A DNA stretch of 64,000 bases from Prionace glauca (taxonomy: Eukaryota; Chordata; Chondrichthyes; Carcharhiniformes; Carcharhinidae): positions 60,518,515-60,582,514 of the forward strand of contig CM075760.1 in NCBI GenBank assembly GCA_037974335.1. The letters are read 5' to 3'. The notes under the pieces were generated by a model. It searched no databases, was not told where the DNA came from, and was given only the letters and a program-made list of their open reading frames with translations. A program made the translations under genes and the position numbers. Below are positions 46,091 to 56,744 of this stretch, piece by piece. Position 1 is the first letter of the stretch, and each line of letters opens with the position of its first letter.

Positions 46091-46440
46091 AATCATTTTT
46101 TGGTTAATTCTTCATTTAATGAAAACCCGCCTCACAGCGTCTGTGAAGGGAACAACATCCAAATCTTCCAGCTGGATGAACTGGCATCGGAGCTGGAGAA
46201 GTCAGAGATGTAACACTAACGATAAACTCTGAAGAACATACATGCCAGATACACAACATACATGTCAGATACACACACAGCACACATGTCAAATCATGTC
46301 ACTTTCAAGTTGCGTCTTTTAACTTTCTGGTCTCCACCTCAGAAATTTCCACATTCATCAAAAATCCCCCACCTCAAACCCCATCCTGCTCCTCAATCCA
46401 GTGGTAATCTTACTAGTACCAGGGTGGGCGGACAGCATTT

Positions 46441-46513
46441 GGCTCCATAGCTCAGTGGTTAGAGCACTGGTCTTGTAAACCAGCGGTCGCGAGTTCGATT
46501 CTCGCTGGAACCT
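46441..46513 (+). tRNA. tRNA-Thr-TGT: tRNA-Thr (anticodon UGU)
   Basis: A 73-base cloverleaf: ggctccatagctcagtggtt, anticodon loop ctTGTaa flanked by ctggt and accag, B box gagttcgattct. One acceptor mismatch (C3 with A) is visible. Otherwise it matches vertebrate tRNA-Thr-UGU. No strong T run directly downstream. Confidence 0.9.
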
Positions 46514-46914
46514 CCGTCCAAAGTTTAGCTAAACTGTTGGAAAAAGGCAAATAGAGTGCGAGGCGAAACAGAGTCCTCTTATGAGTGGAGGGGCAGATTA
46601 GGTGCTAATTTGGAAAGCAAAACGATTTTCTTCTTCGTGAAAAGAAATCGAAAGAGCAGAACATATTTGTCGAGCTGATAAATATAAATGTTGATATTAA
46701 GAATGGAACCGATGCGTTTGTACAAGGAATTCTTAAAGTTAGCATGTCGGTGCAGCAGATATTTGAAAGGGAAATTACATTTTGTTCTTATTGCTGACAG
46801 ACTGTAGTTTTAAAATACGAGGTGTTTCTGCTGCTACACAGGATTTTGTGGAAACCAGGTTGAATATTCTGTGCAGATGTGACTTTCACACTCAAAAAGG
46901 GACATGCTTTATGA

Positions 46915-47285
46915 TCATTAGATACAGTAAAGAGAAGGTTCATCAGAATGTTCCCTGGGGTCAGTGAGTTGTCCTGTGATGAAATTCTCTGGAATTTAGA
47001 AGAATAAGCGGTGATCTATTTAAACTTACACAGTGCTGATTCGGTTTGATAGGATGGAGGCTGAGAGATTTTCTTTATCTCTGCTGGTCGGGAATCTAAC
47101 CCCCTGCGGCACAGATCACCGGCTGGTCATTTAGGGCTAAGATAAGGAGAAATTACTTCACTCAAAGGGCAAGAATCTTTGGTATTTTCTGTACCTGACA
47201 GTTATGTACGCCCCATAATCGAGCACATTTAAGGTTGGGATAAGCAGGTTTCTGATCTCTTAGAGAACTCAGGGACATGGGAAGC
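46915..47285 (+). mobile_element. CR1-like LINE C-terminal relic
   Basis: Plus-strand phrases ttcatcagaatgttccctgg, attctctggaatttagaaga, gataaggagaaattacttca and ctcaaagggcaagaatcttt are the C-terminal domain and 3' end in order. No frame remains. Confidence 0.6.
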
Positions 47286-47499
47286 TGGTGGAAATTTATC
47301 CATGAGCCACCTGCCTTTTGTCTCGTTTCTTTTTTTTTATTCACCAAATACAAGTTTATTCCTTCTCATTGTCATGTTTATATCACACGGAAGTGATATA
47401 AACTTGTGGCCACAGTGCAGAATCCAAACCACTGGTCCAACAGGGAAGCTGACAGTGACTTTCCCAATTAGCGGATCACCATCATTTTAGCCTTTCTCT

Positions 47500-48015
47500 T
47501 CCCTCTCTTCCGTCACCCAATGGGCAGGTTTCTCACTAAAAAACGCACTCTGCTTGTACATACACTTGACATCTGCCATCGAGCCTATGGTGGTGAAAAT
47601 GATGACTTTGCACCATTGGAACACCCGGGTTCCGCCATCACCAGCTCAATGTTACCTTGTCCATCATTCCTTGCGTCAAATAAAACATCTTCCAACCTTA
47701 CGTTCTGCCCCTTTTAAGAACATACCCCTGATTTCATAATTAGAGAATGCACGGTGATCCCATCAGATTAATTAAAATTTATAAAAATTTGAATAATAGA
47801 ACTTTTCCCTCAACCTGAAATAAAAATGATTTGGAAAAAAAACATACCAAAAAGTCATACAACAATAACTGTCTTACAGTTATTGTTGTAATTGGCTGAA
47901 CACTTTCCTGGTGTTGAAAAAGAAGGTGCTGTTTTGCAGGAGAAAATTGTGGTGCATGTGGTCTGCCGTGGAATTTAAAATAACAACAGGATTGTGGACA
48001 AAACAAAAAACCCGC
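47500..48015. other. Non-coding stretch, nothing recognised
   Basis: No RNA gene or coding sequence recognised. Contains a short imperfect palindrome around 47862-47892 (caataactgtcttacagttattg). Confidence 0.45.
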
Positions 48016-48020
48016 TGTAA

Positions 48021-48084
48021 TCTGCTGGTCTGGTGGTTAGAGTTTGAAGCTTTCACTGCTGTTTTGATTGCAGGTCAGGAAATG
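48021..48084 (+). pseudogene. tRNA-Glu (UUC)-like relic
   Basis: tgctggtctggtggttagag followed by gaagctTTCactgctgt and gattgcaggtcagga aligns along tRNA-Glu-UUC with a gap of about eight bases before the T arm. The B box is destroyed. A pseudogene. Confidence 0.6.
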
Positions 48085-48239
48085 AAGATTTATTGCTCTC
48101 CTCCAATCCCTGACAATAAATATCAGTTATTTCCCGGCAGAACGCTCAAATCTCAGCCTCGCCTTGTATCCTGTCCTTTCTCAAGTCAAGACCCTGAGCA
48201 AATTCAACAGGGAGCCATATTGTTCTTTCTGAGGTCGAG

Positions 48240-48640
48240 ACGAGGTTAAGGACAGTTTAAATCGAGCCGGCTCCTCACTGCAGCTCATTGTGTTTCTGAC
48301 TGGAGATGAGTTTTGTTTGCTGCACATTTCAGGATCATCTGATTCGGTTACGATTCCCTCATGGCCCATCCCAACTCCACGGATTCTGATATATTTCATT
48401 ATTAATGCAATGAAATGACATGACTAGGCTGCTTTCCTATGTGGTAGCGTGGCCGAGCGGTCTAAGGCGCTGGATTTAGGCTCCAGTCTCTTTTGAGGCG
48501 TGGGTTCGAATGACACCGCTGCCAGAATTGGTGCAATTTTTTGTCCTTGGAGCTGAAATCCAACAGCTCGGGTTGGACGCAGGATTCTGTGCGGTGCCGT
48601 TTTTGACAGTTGCCCTTGTAAGAACAGAATATTGCGTTTG
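48240..48640. repeat. tRNA-Leu cassette, copy 1
   Basis: Matched directly by 48905-49270: gttaaggacagtttaaat, gcagctcattgtgtttct, gcccatcccaactcca and, after the tRNA, gcaggattctgtgcggtgcc versus gcaggagtgtgcgcagtgtc. A tandem duplication of about 400 bases. Confidence 0.85.
48443..48524 (+). tRNA. tRNA-Leu-TAG: tRNA-Leu (anticodon UAG)
   Basis: An 82-base gene with the long variable arm: ggtagcgtggccgagcggtc, anticodon loop ttTAGgc, variable arm tctcttttgagg, B box gggttcgaatgac. The T stem is weakened (gtggg against gacac instead of cccac), so function is not certain. TTTTTT follows about 12 bases after the end. Confidence 0.85.
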
Positions 48641-48904
48641 ACTCGTCAATCGTCAGTTCCAACACGACACAGCCAAAAAAACCACGCACCGACCTCCTCT
48701 GAAGGCAAGTCCGGGACACGGCCTTCAGAATGTTCTCCCACCCCCAGTGAGTCTCCAGAGTTCAGAAGCTGTGACATCTTCTTCAGAGCCTTCAGTGTAC
48801 AATCGATGGAGACGAATATCACGCGAAGGCCATCTCCACCACCACCCCCCCCCCGCCCCCACGACTTCCCTTCAAAAAACAGAGCAACAGGAAATTGAGA
48901 AACG

Positions 48905-49270
48905 ACGAGCTTAAGGACAGTTTAAATGATGGTGAACCTTCAGTGCAGCTCATTGTGTTTCTAAAGTGAGATGATTTCTGTTTGTTACACAGTTCAGGCT
49001 GACCTGATTCAGAGAAGGATCAGGCTCAATCCTCCCGATGGCCTTTCCCAACTCCATTTCTTTAAACGAATTTCAGTAACATTTCCATTAAATAATATGA
49101 TTGTGACATATGTCAATGTGGTTGTATGTCCGAGCGGTCTAAGGCTCCAATCTCCGTGGAGGTGTGGGTTCGAATCCCAACGCGAGTGAAATGGATTGAA
49201 ATTTTGATCCTGACTGCTGTTGTAAGATTGAATGCAGGAGTGTGCGCAGTGTCGTTTTCGTCATGTGATT
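48905..49270. repeat. tRNA-Leu cassette, copy 2
   Basis: Second unit of the tandem duplication described at 48240. Its tRNA has lost the anticodon arm. Confidence 0.85.
49118..49187 (+). pseudogene. tRNA-Leu relic lacking its anticodon arm
   Basis: gtggttgtatgtccgagcgg tctaag runs straight into gctccaatctccgtggaggt and an intact B box (gggttcgaatccc). The 'gcgctggatttag' part present at 48470 is missing, so the cloverleaf is broken. Confidence 0.8.
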
Positions 49271-49610
49271 CTTCTGTGAAATGTGCGCCTTTTCCTCCAG
49301 TTCACTTACAGTATTACTTGTATCTGACTGTTTGAGCAGACACTACTATCAGAAATTTCTGATGGTGAATAACCATATTTGTCTGCGCCCCTATAAACCC
49401 ATTACATTCTGTTGGAGACTGAACGAGATGCGAATAAATGCTCGGTGTCAAAATCGAACTTCCCCGTCAGTGCACCTTATTTCACAGGAAGTATTTGAGG
49501 ATGAAATCAGAGAAATGATAACATGTCTTTAACATCGAGGTTCGGATAATGTGCAGCAACAAACTGAAACCAAACAATATCCCTTCTCCGACATAAGCAA
49601 GCTTAATGAG

Positions 49611-49683
49611 TGTTCCTGCCCGGTTTCGAACCGGGGACCTTTCGCGTGTGAGGCGAACGTGATAACCACTACACTACAGAAAC
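49611..49683 (-). tRNA. tRNA-Val-CAC: tRNA-Val (anticodon CAC)
   Basis: A 73-base minus-strand cloverleaf: gtttctgtagtgtagtggtt, anticodon loop ctCACac, B box cggttcgaaacc, with acceptor strands gtttctg and caggaac that pair throughout (one G:U). Nearly identical to vertebrate tRNA-Val. Looks functional. Confidence 0.95.
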
Positions 49684-50103
49684 AACTGGGAAACTAATGC
49701 AGCAAATCAGCCTGTCTGCAATGTTCTACTGCGCTGTGTTGCTGCAGGTTCCGATGGTTAGCCTGAGAGCCCATGTCACTGAATTCAGGAAGATAACCGT
49801 TACTTTCAATCTGATTGTACAACTTATCCCCAACATCAACATTTAAAAGCGTTCGTCTGGCAAATATCTAAGGGAGCAATGATTTCTACCCATTCATTAA
49901 TGCATCATTTTCATCATTCTTCGAATAATCTCAGCATTTGTACCATCAGCGCTTTGTAACCTGTCGCTACCTTTTTTCTTTGTTCTTGAAATGTGACATT
50001 TCCAATTCAGATACTGAAAAGGAAATCTCCCTGATACTGATTCCGACAGAACTGGTGCAGACCGGGAAGTAACACAGGATTGTTGTACAGCAATAAATCT
50101 ATA

Positions 50104-50175
50104 TTCCCTGACCGGGAATCGAACCCGGGCCGCGGCGGTGAGAGCGCCGAATCCTAACCACTAGACCACCAGGGA
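50104..50175 (-). tRNA. tRNA-Glu-CTC: tRNA-Glu (anticodon CUC)
   Basis: A 72-base minus-strand cloverleaf identical in all key parts to vertebrate tRNA-Glu-CUC: tccctggtggtctagtggtt, loop ctCTCac, B box gggttcgattccc, 3' cagggaa. Looks functional. Confidence 0.96.
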
Positions 50176-50224
50176 AGCTTGCTAATTTTAAAATATTAAT
50201 TTATCCATGAGCCACCTGAATTTT

Positions 50225-50870
50225 GTTTTATTTCTACACAGGGACACAATCTCAGGATAAGGCGTTGATGATTTAGGAATGAGATGAGGAGAAATTGTTT
50301 CATTCAAAGGCTGGTGAATCTTGGGAATTCTCTACTCCAGAGGGTTCTGATGTTCCATCACTGAACACATTTCAGTTTGGGTTAGACAGATTTATGATCA
50401 TTCCAGGAATGAATGGAAGCAGGAATATGGAATTAGAACAAATACTCAGCCACAAGTTCATTTTTCAATTTTTTTATATGTTTAAAAGTATAATGGAAGC
50501 ATTTAAATATATAATGATATATATATATGTAATGGTGTACAGATAGACATATATGTATATAATGTTATATGTAATATGTTTGAAGTCAATCGTCATTAAA
50601 TAATGTTGGTAATACCAGATAACAGTACAGCCGGGAACAATTCACAGCTATTTTTTATTGGCACCCACGGACCCATTGCCAACAGGCAACTGTTTAAACG
50701 TGAATGCTGATGGTGAGGAAATAATAAAATTCCGTCCCTTGGTGGTCTCGAACCACCAACCTTTCGGTTAATAGCCGAACGCGTTGACCATTTCCGCCAC
50801 AGAGACTGAGACAGCAGCTAAATATATTCTAAACCAATTTGTGACCAATGATCACCCAATCTGAAGTTTA
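50225..50870. repeat. tRNA-Asn cassette, copy 3 (inverted)
   Basis: Inverted match to 42270-42860. For example ctcaggataaggcg and ggaattctctactccagagg here have reverse complements near 42800 and 42720, and caatcgtcattaaataatgt matches the reverse of 42500-42520. Confidence 0.85.
50733..50806 (-). tRNA. tRNA-Asn-ATT: tRNA-Asn (anticodon AUU), possibly functional
   Basis: A 74-base minus-strand cloverleaf: gtctctgtggcggaaatggt, anticodon arm ttcggctATTaaccgaa, B box ggttcgagacc, 3' aagggac. One acceptor mismatch at G7 and an altered D loop. TTTT follows about 7 bases downstream. AUU (as IUU) can read Asn codons, but the usual anticodon is GUU. Confidence 0.8.
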
Positions 50871-52025
50871 ATTTCATTATTAATGCACTGGGCTTTGCTT
50901 CTGTAAGGGCTACAATTAACGTTATCTCATTTATGACTGTTCATGGCAGTGTTCACTACAATCACACATTTGGTGCAGTCTTGTACAGTAATGCACTAGG
51001 CCATGTCTCTTTATATACTGCGTTTGACTCATTTGAATCATTATTGCAATAGACTTTGCAACTGTTTACAGTACATTACATGCCGCTTCATTTATTAATA
51101 CATGTAGACATGCCATGATAAATGCTACAAGTCATCGTCTCTGGACTATTATTACTTCGTCAAGAGTTCACTTACGTTACATTAGGCTCCATCTCAGACA
51201 TTATTGTGCTAGGCTCTATGTCATGCACTACTGAACACACCCGTGTATCACTAATAAAGCAGACACTTTCTCACTAATTGTTTTTCTATCAAATGTGTCT
51301 AATAGATGGAATCGAACAAAGAGCGAGTGAGAAGAATAGATGGATATTAACTAAAAAGTTCATGAAGTGGATGAAATTGTGTTATAGATCAGAGTGAGTT
51401 AGGGCTCGAATTGTGCTAAAGTCAAAAATTATAAGAAGGAACTATATTTACATATACACAGAACATATTATAGAGGCAGGGTTCGGCTGGATTTCTGAAC
51501 GGACTAAGGAAAAAAATGAGCGCCGAGGAATGGAAAATCCAGCGAAAAAGAGACATGTGTCCAATTATAATGAAATATTATTTGATAATGTCTGGACGAT
51601 AAAATAGACAAATCTTTAAATCATTAAAATGTAAGGTTATTCAATAATTAGCTGGTAATCGACATGTTCACTAGCCGGAAGGTAAATATGAATGCAAGTA
51701 TTAAATTCACTATCCTTTGGCCAGATTTCCCTGTGAATGTTACTGACAGAGATATTAATGCCATTGCTTTACTGATTGTTCCCTTTCCATGGAAACAGAG
51801 AAATAAATTTTCCTCAAATATCTCCTCAAACCTGCTGCACTAACCTTGTGATTAAAATGATACAACACCACCATCTGCTGGCGGTCAACAGCGACTGCAG
51901 GCGCTAGTGCTTGTGAGTCTGCGAACCGGTTACTGAAATATGAATATTGAACGATATTGTCCGAGATTGGAGTTTATAGAAGGATCTCGGCTGGCGTATT
52001 CGCCCTTTTTATAACAAGGCACCGC
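50871..52025. other. AT-rich non-coding stretch
   Basis: No gene or tRNA found. Phrases like taatgcactaggcc and ttgtgctaggctctatgtca recur loosely near 50885, 50990 and 51205, perhaps a very old tandem repeat. Confidence 0.4.
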
Positions 52026-52449
52026 AGATAACTCGTGTTCTTCATTTCCCATTGGGAGATCATGTCTGGAGATTGAAGTTGGGATTATGTGAGACTTCAA
52101 ATTGTACATTCGATGCAGTTATCAGACGTAAATCAAATTCAGAATCTTTCTGGGTAAACATTGCTGCCCTCTGCAATTCGTTTGTCAGACATTTTCACGG
52201 TTTAGTCTTAAAAAAGACACAAAGAATCAGACATTTACAGGGATACACACACACACACACACAGGTATTGGAGCCTACAGAGAAACAGGGGGGCATACAC
52301 AGATTCAGGGACACATGTAGATGCAGGGACACACTAGATTCAGGCGCAGACATATAGAGATCCTCGTAACTCGAAAGATACAAGTGCACACACAGAATCA
52401 GAGGTGTATACAATGTCTCAGCTTGCACACTACCAAACTCTCTCTCGTA

Positions 52450-52543
52450 GTTCCAAACTTTTCAGTGAGTTGAAGCAGGCAACTGTTTCCCCGTGAATGC
52501 TGATATTGAGAAAAATAGCAAAAATCCGTCCCTGGGTGGTCTC

Positions 52544-52579
<36 letters not shown>

Positions 52580-53010
52580 GACCAATTGCGCCACAGAGAC
52601 TGAGACAACAGCTGTTAAATATATTCCAAACTAGTGTGTCAATGACCACAATTCTATTTCTGAAAACCTGTTCCAGAACTGCAGCATGACCGCACTGTTT
52701 ACAATTCTATACAAGTCTCTTTAGTTCCGTTGATCCTGCAGCACTGCTGTGGAGTGTTTCTCCTATGAACGGGCAGGTAAAATGAATCCATGTTTCTTAT
52801 CACAGGCAGGAATTCAACGGGAGGGAAGGCAACTGACCACCCGGAGCCCAAAGATCCAACACTTGCCACTCAATCATCAATAACACCATTCACAACTGCA
52901 CCTCCTTCCGAATATTGTGATCTATTTCTCTTCAGGATTCAGTTCCAAGACTTAATGTTTCCCCCCAATTCTGATAGGAGACTCGCTTCAATATACAGAG
53001 TGAACGGAGA
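52450..53010. repeat. tRNA-Asn cassette, copy 2 (inverted)
   Basis: Inverted match to 41870-42420: atacaagtctctttagttcc, ctcctatgaacgggcaggta and cctccttccgaatattgtga all occur there as reverse complements. Confidence 0.88.
52527..52600 (-). tRNA. tRNA-Asn-GTT: tRNA-Asn (anticodon GUU)
   Basis: A 74-base minus-strand cloverleaf: gtctctgtggcgcaattggt, loop ctGTTaa, B box ggttcgagacc, 3' cagggac pairing fully (with one G:U) with gtctctg. TTTTT follows. The only one of the three Asn copies with the standard anticodon and a sound acceptor; looks functional. Confidence 0.95.
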
Positions 53011-53022
53011 AAGAAGAAGCTT

Positions 53023-53093
53023 TGCATTGGCCGGGAATCGAACCCGGGCCTCCCGCGTGACAGGCGAGAATTCTCCCACTGAACCACCAATGC
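53023..53093 (-). tRNA. tRNA-Gly body carrying an Asp anticodon (GUC)
   Basis: All arms are tRNA-Gly: 5' gcattggtggttcagtggga, B box gggttcgattccc, 3' ccaatgca. The anticodon loop, however, reads ctGTCac instead of ctGCCac, a single C-to-T change giving the aspartate anticodon. Acceptor and T stems pair perfectly. A second change is G for T in the D loop (gtggga). Either a decaying gene or a true anticodon switch. Confidence 0.85.
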
Positions 53094-53099
53094 TGTTCT

Positions 53100-53720
53100 T
53101 GTTAAACCTACCCCCACATGCTCTATCTTCCTTCACACTCAGCAGCTTTGTAATTTTCTTACTTTATCCTTTCGTTCCCCAAATGCCCACAAATGCTCTC
53201 ACTCAAATCTCACACACAACATCGCACAAGCCTCTCATGCTGTTCAATACCTTCCTTTCATTCACAACCGCATCTCAAACTTTCAACCTTCCTCCAAAAC
53301 ACAAGCACTCTGCAACAATTCCCCTCTCACACAGCCTCTTTCTCCCAAATATGCCTCTGCTTTCACCACATCAGTCTAAACACACTTAAAACGTGTTCAA
53401 ATTACTTGCACACTGTCTCTTCCACTCAACTCATATCACTACAATACGCCTCATGCCATTCTGCAAAAGCTTTAAGTTGCTACATTTCTTCAAAGCTGCT
53501 ACCCAGTGCGACACCAGGCCAAACTTCCACTTTCAACACTTGATAACACCTGTATAGGGTTACAAGTTAGCTCGGAATGAGTTAAAAAAAAATAGGGCTT
53601 AGGAGAGCTAGTAGGGGGCACGAGAAGTCCTTGGCAAGTCGGATAAAGAAAAACCCCAAAGTTTTTTACTCTTACGTTAAAAAATGCATTAAATCTTCAT
53701 ATATCGAGGCCAGTCTGCGA
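53100..53720. other. CT/AC-rich non-coding stretch
   Basis: Open frames on the plus strand here (Ser/Thr/Pro-rich) have no family features and begin inside the tRNA. Nothing else recognised. Confidence 0.4.
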
Positions 53721-53723
53721 CAT

Positions 53724-53766
53724 CTGAAGGCGCTGAATCCTAACCACGAGACCCCCAGGATCCCAT
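53724..53766 (-). pseudogene. tRNA-Glu 5'-half fragment
   Basis: The plus strand gcgctgaatcctaaccacga followed by gacccccaggatcc is the antisense of the first half of tRNA-Glu (compare 50140-50175). Only about 40 bases survive. Confidence 0.6.
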
Positions 53767-53984
53767 CTGCCTGATTCTCCCAGATACTGGTTACAGGAAT
53801 GTGCACAGTGCCAATTGTCCGCACTCACACACTCCTTCCTGTCTGTTAAGATTTGAAATTGTTTATATTTTCACATTGGCTTCCAGTGTGATGAAAGCAG
53901 AGCTGTGACAAGCTGATGTTGTTCAGTGGATTTACTGCAGTAAGGTTTATGTCAGTTCGATGCAAACATTGGTGTTTGAATGTG

Positions 53985-54330
53985 GTCAGTTACAGTGAAA
54001 TTTAATGCAGTGGAAGGGAGCCTACTCATTTTTACAGGAGGAACCAGCAAGGGTAATGTAAATATGAATTGTGCAACGGGACTGATATTTCTCCCTGCTG
54101 TTCAAATTGGCACAAGTATTGACCACGATTTTCAGATTGTCACTCTGTGGTGTAATGGTGAGCACTCTGGAGTTTAAATCCAGCGATCTGAGTTCAAATC
54201 TCGGCGGAGCCTTGTTTTAATTTGCAAATACAGATGATGGATTGGCTGAAGGACGTTTCATTTAAATTTATCACCAAGTCCTAATCGAGAGGAGAATTTG
54301 CCAGCCCGTTCAGCTGCTGTTACTCAATTC
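53985..54330. repeat. tRNA-Gln cassette, copy 2
   Basis: Direct match of 42905-43290, including gaggaaccagcaagggtaat upstream and aatcgagaggagaatttgcc downstream of the tRNA relic. Confidence 0.8.
54141..54212 (+). pseudogene. tRNA-Gln-like relic with UUA anticodon
   Basis: Body tgtggtgtaatggtgagcac and stem ctgga with tccag are those of tRNA-Gln, but the loop reads gtTTAaa, so the triplet facing mRNA would be UUA (complementary to the UAA stop). The acceptor has two mismatches at its end. Most likely a pseudogene. Confidence 0.7.
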
Positions 54331-54482
54331 AAGGGCAATTAGGGATGATAGGAAATGAATAAAGACAATCTCAATAATGGACCTTTTCCTCACAAGTAAA
54401 AGCAAACTTTCTGACAGTTCTTGTGCCTGAAACTTTCGAAACATCGAGCTAATATGTAACAACTATCCTAATGTTCGCATGT

Positions 54483-54555
54483 GGGCCAGTGGAGCTATGG
54501 ATAAAGCGTCTGACTACGGATCAGAAGATTCCAGGTTCAACTCCTGGTTGGCTCA
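54483..54555 (+). tRNA. tRNA-Arg-ACG: tRNA-Arg (anticodon ACG), altered D arm
   Basis: gggccagtggagctatggat, loop ctACGga, B box ggttcaactcc and 3' ttggctca. The D arm differs from the copy at 44117 (agctatgg for cgcaatgg), but the anticodon and T arms are good. Flanks show weak inverted similarity to those of the 44117 copy. Function uncertain. Confidence 0.8.
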
Positions 54556-54849
54556 GCGCAAACCGATAAAAGATGTTCACAAATTCCGTTACTTTCGATG
54601 AAAAAGTTATTTAATAGCTTTATGCTTATTCAGACAAATGTTGGCAAGCATATTTGCAGCTTCTCTGGAGAAAGTAATGTTAGGAGATTGCTAATGAAGA
54701 GCAACCGACTATTTTAAGTTATTTTTTTCTGGGAAAAAAGTCATTTAATAAGATTAGGATATTAAATAAATGCTAACCGCAAATACATTTTGGACAAAAT
54801 TAAACATGTCTTAGAGAATTTACACAATTTTGTCAATTTCTTCATAAAA

Positions 54850-55215
54850 TTCAGCATTTCTGATTTTGGAGAAAGCATTTCAAGCTGAGGTCAGAGCAAA
54901 GATAATATGACTGTAACATCGAGATTCTGATAATATTCAGCACCAAACTGGAATCATACAGACTTCCCTCACCCTAGCATGTTTCAGATGGTGATTAACT
55001 ATGTTAGTCTGCACCTAAACTTATTAAATTGTCTTGTAGACTCGATGACTTGCTGATACGTGCAGGTGTCAAAATAGGAAAGTTTCTTTCCTGGCAATGC
55101 ATCAAACAAATTAATAACTTCTTATTTGACACAAAGCATTTGAGGCCGAGGCCAGAGCGAAGATACTATGGGTGTAACATCGAGATTCAGATAATGTTCA
55201 GGAACAAAATGGCCC
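54850..55215. repeat. Diverged copies of the sequence beside tRNA-Val
   Basis: The boxes gtaacatcgagattctgata with ttcagcaccaaactggaatc (54915) and gtaacatcgagattcagata with ttcaggaacaaaa (55170) match 49530-49575. 54985-55140 parallels 49360-49500. The tRNA itself is absent here. Confidence 0.6.
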
Positions 55216-55219
55216 GGCC

Positions 55220-55510
55220 GATGAAGGCATGCTTTAAGGTGCGAGGGGCAAGGTTTAAAGGAGATGGACATGGCAGATTGTTTGCATAGAGAGTAGTGGG
55301 TTCCTGGAACTCGCTGCCGGGGAGACATAGTAGAAGCGGATGGTGTTGTGACTTTTAAGTCAGTTGACAAGTACATGAATAGGATGGGAATAGAGGGATA
55401 TGGTCCCGGAAGGATAGGGGGTTTTAGTTAAGTCGGGCAGCATCGTCAGTGAAGGTTTGAAGGGCCGAAGGGCATGTTCCTGTGCTGTAATTTTCTTTGT
55501 TCTTTGTACT
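55220..55510 (+). mobile_element. CR1-like LINE 3' end
   Basis: The C-terminal block and 3' end: gagtagtgggttcctggaac, ggaatagagggatatggtcc, ttgaagggccgaagggcatg and the tail ttctttgttctttgt. Nearly no coding left. Confidence 0.75.
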
Positions 55511-55919
55511 GCCGTTTTTCTTTCCCCAAAACTGAGCTTCAGACCCTGTAGCTCTATATTTAACCACTCCATCTCTGACATCTCCTCCAGTCACATAACC
55601 CTGTGAGATGTCTGTACTGATCTTATTGTGGCATCATGAGCGTTCCACATACAACATGACTTGTATCTATAAATTCTCATCTTGAATATTTCAATTGAAA
55701 TTTCAGGGCGAGCAGAGCTTTTTGAGCAGAATGGCCCAGATTCCCACCATCTTTAAGCGAACAAGTTGTTTCTGATTTCCCTACAGAGGTTGTCTATTAA
55801 ACATTGACTGAACACAGGGGGTGAATGTGAGAAGCTGAAGTTTCCAGTTGAAGAGGTTCCCAGTGTCTCTGAGCAGCTGAACTGGGGAAGCCTTTGGGCA
55901 GAGACTGCGCTGCTGCTAT

Positions 55920-56560
55920 TTCCCTTCCTGACCACCGGGGGTTGTTGTAACACGTCAGGGCGCTGCTCCGCCCAGTGTCACCTCTTGCCCACTCCGGCCC
56001 GGCCGCTGCTTGTTGGCGGAACATCCGGGTCCTGTAGAGAGGCGGGGCCAGCCGCCATATTGCAGTGACGTCACCATCAACCCCTCCCCCCCGTCGAGGA
56101 AAAAGCGACGGTTGAGAAATGTAGAAAGTGAGAGAAATTCCCACCCGGAAATCCCGCCCGGAGCGGAATTAAAATTAAATAAAATACATATTTTTATAAA
56201 GAGACAGGTGGCGGAACTGCGCATGTCCGGTAGTATTTTCCCAGAGCGCACCGCGCGGGTGTGATTGAAAAACACACGGAATAAAAAACAGAAACGATTT
56301 TCCCGAATGGAGAAGGAACCGAAAGTCTGACGGGTGAGGATGTGAATAATAATCATCAAGATTCAACATATTAAAAATTAAAATGTAACTGTCTGGGCGC
56401 ATGTGCAGAAGTGGAATTCCCCCAGAGAGCAGCGCGCGGGACGTCGTCTCCCCTGGCAACGCAAGATGGCCGCTGGCCGTCTCCCCTGGCAACGCAAGAT
56501 GGCCGCTGGCGGTGGGTGTGATTGTGGCGCAGGCGCAGTGAGGTCTGCCTGCAGCCCATT
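55920..56560. promoter_or_regulatory. CpG-rich promoter-like block
   Basis: Markedly richer in CG dinucleotides than its surroundings. It contains a full CRE (tgacgtca, 56066-56073), a YY1-like gccgccatatt at 56051, and two tandem 33-base units (56445-56510), each with cctggcaacgc (an RFX X-box half site) and aagatggccgc (a YY1-type site). These are standard vertebrate housekeeping-type promoter sites. No gene start could be assigned on either strand. Confidence 0.6.
56445..56510. repeat. 33-bp tandem duplication with RFX/YY1-like sites
   Basis: Two perfect copies of the unit beginning cgtctcccctggcaacgcaa and ending ggccgctggc. Confidence 0.95.
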
Positions 56561-56744
56561 GTCCACATTGCCCCCCAGTGGATGTGGTGGGGATGGTGCA
56601 GCAGAGGGAGCAACAATCCCAGTTTCAATGGGGGGAGAGAAGCTGCAATACTGCTCCCTGTTGTTCACTCCTCTCCCCAGTCTCAGCATTGCAGAGTGTT
56701 TAAATAAGAGGGTGCATTGTCACAGCGGCACCTTGACCTGCAGT

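Noticed and set aside
51880-51905. A CTCF-like ccaccatctgctggcgg within the tRNA region
   Set aside because: A single weak match; tRNA-linked insulators are known, but one motif read by eye is not evidence.
52790-53543. Plus-strand frames of 199 and 116 codons
   Set aside because: They run through the duplicated tRNA cassette and the antisense of a tRNA-Gly; no domain and low-complexity composition.
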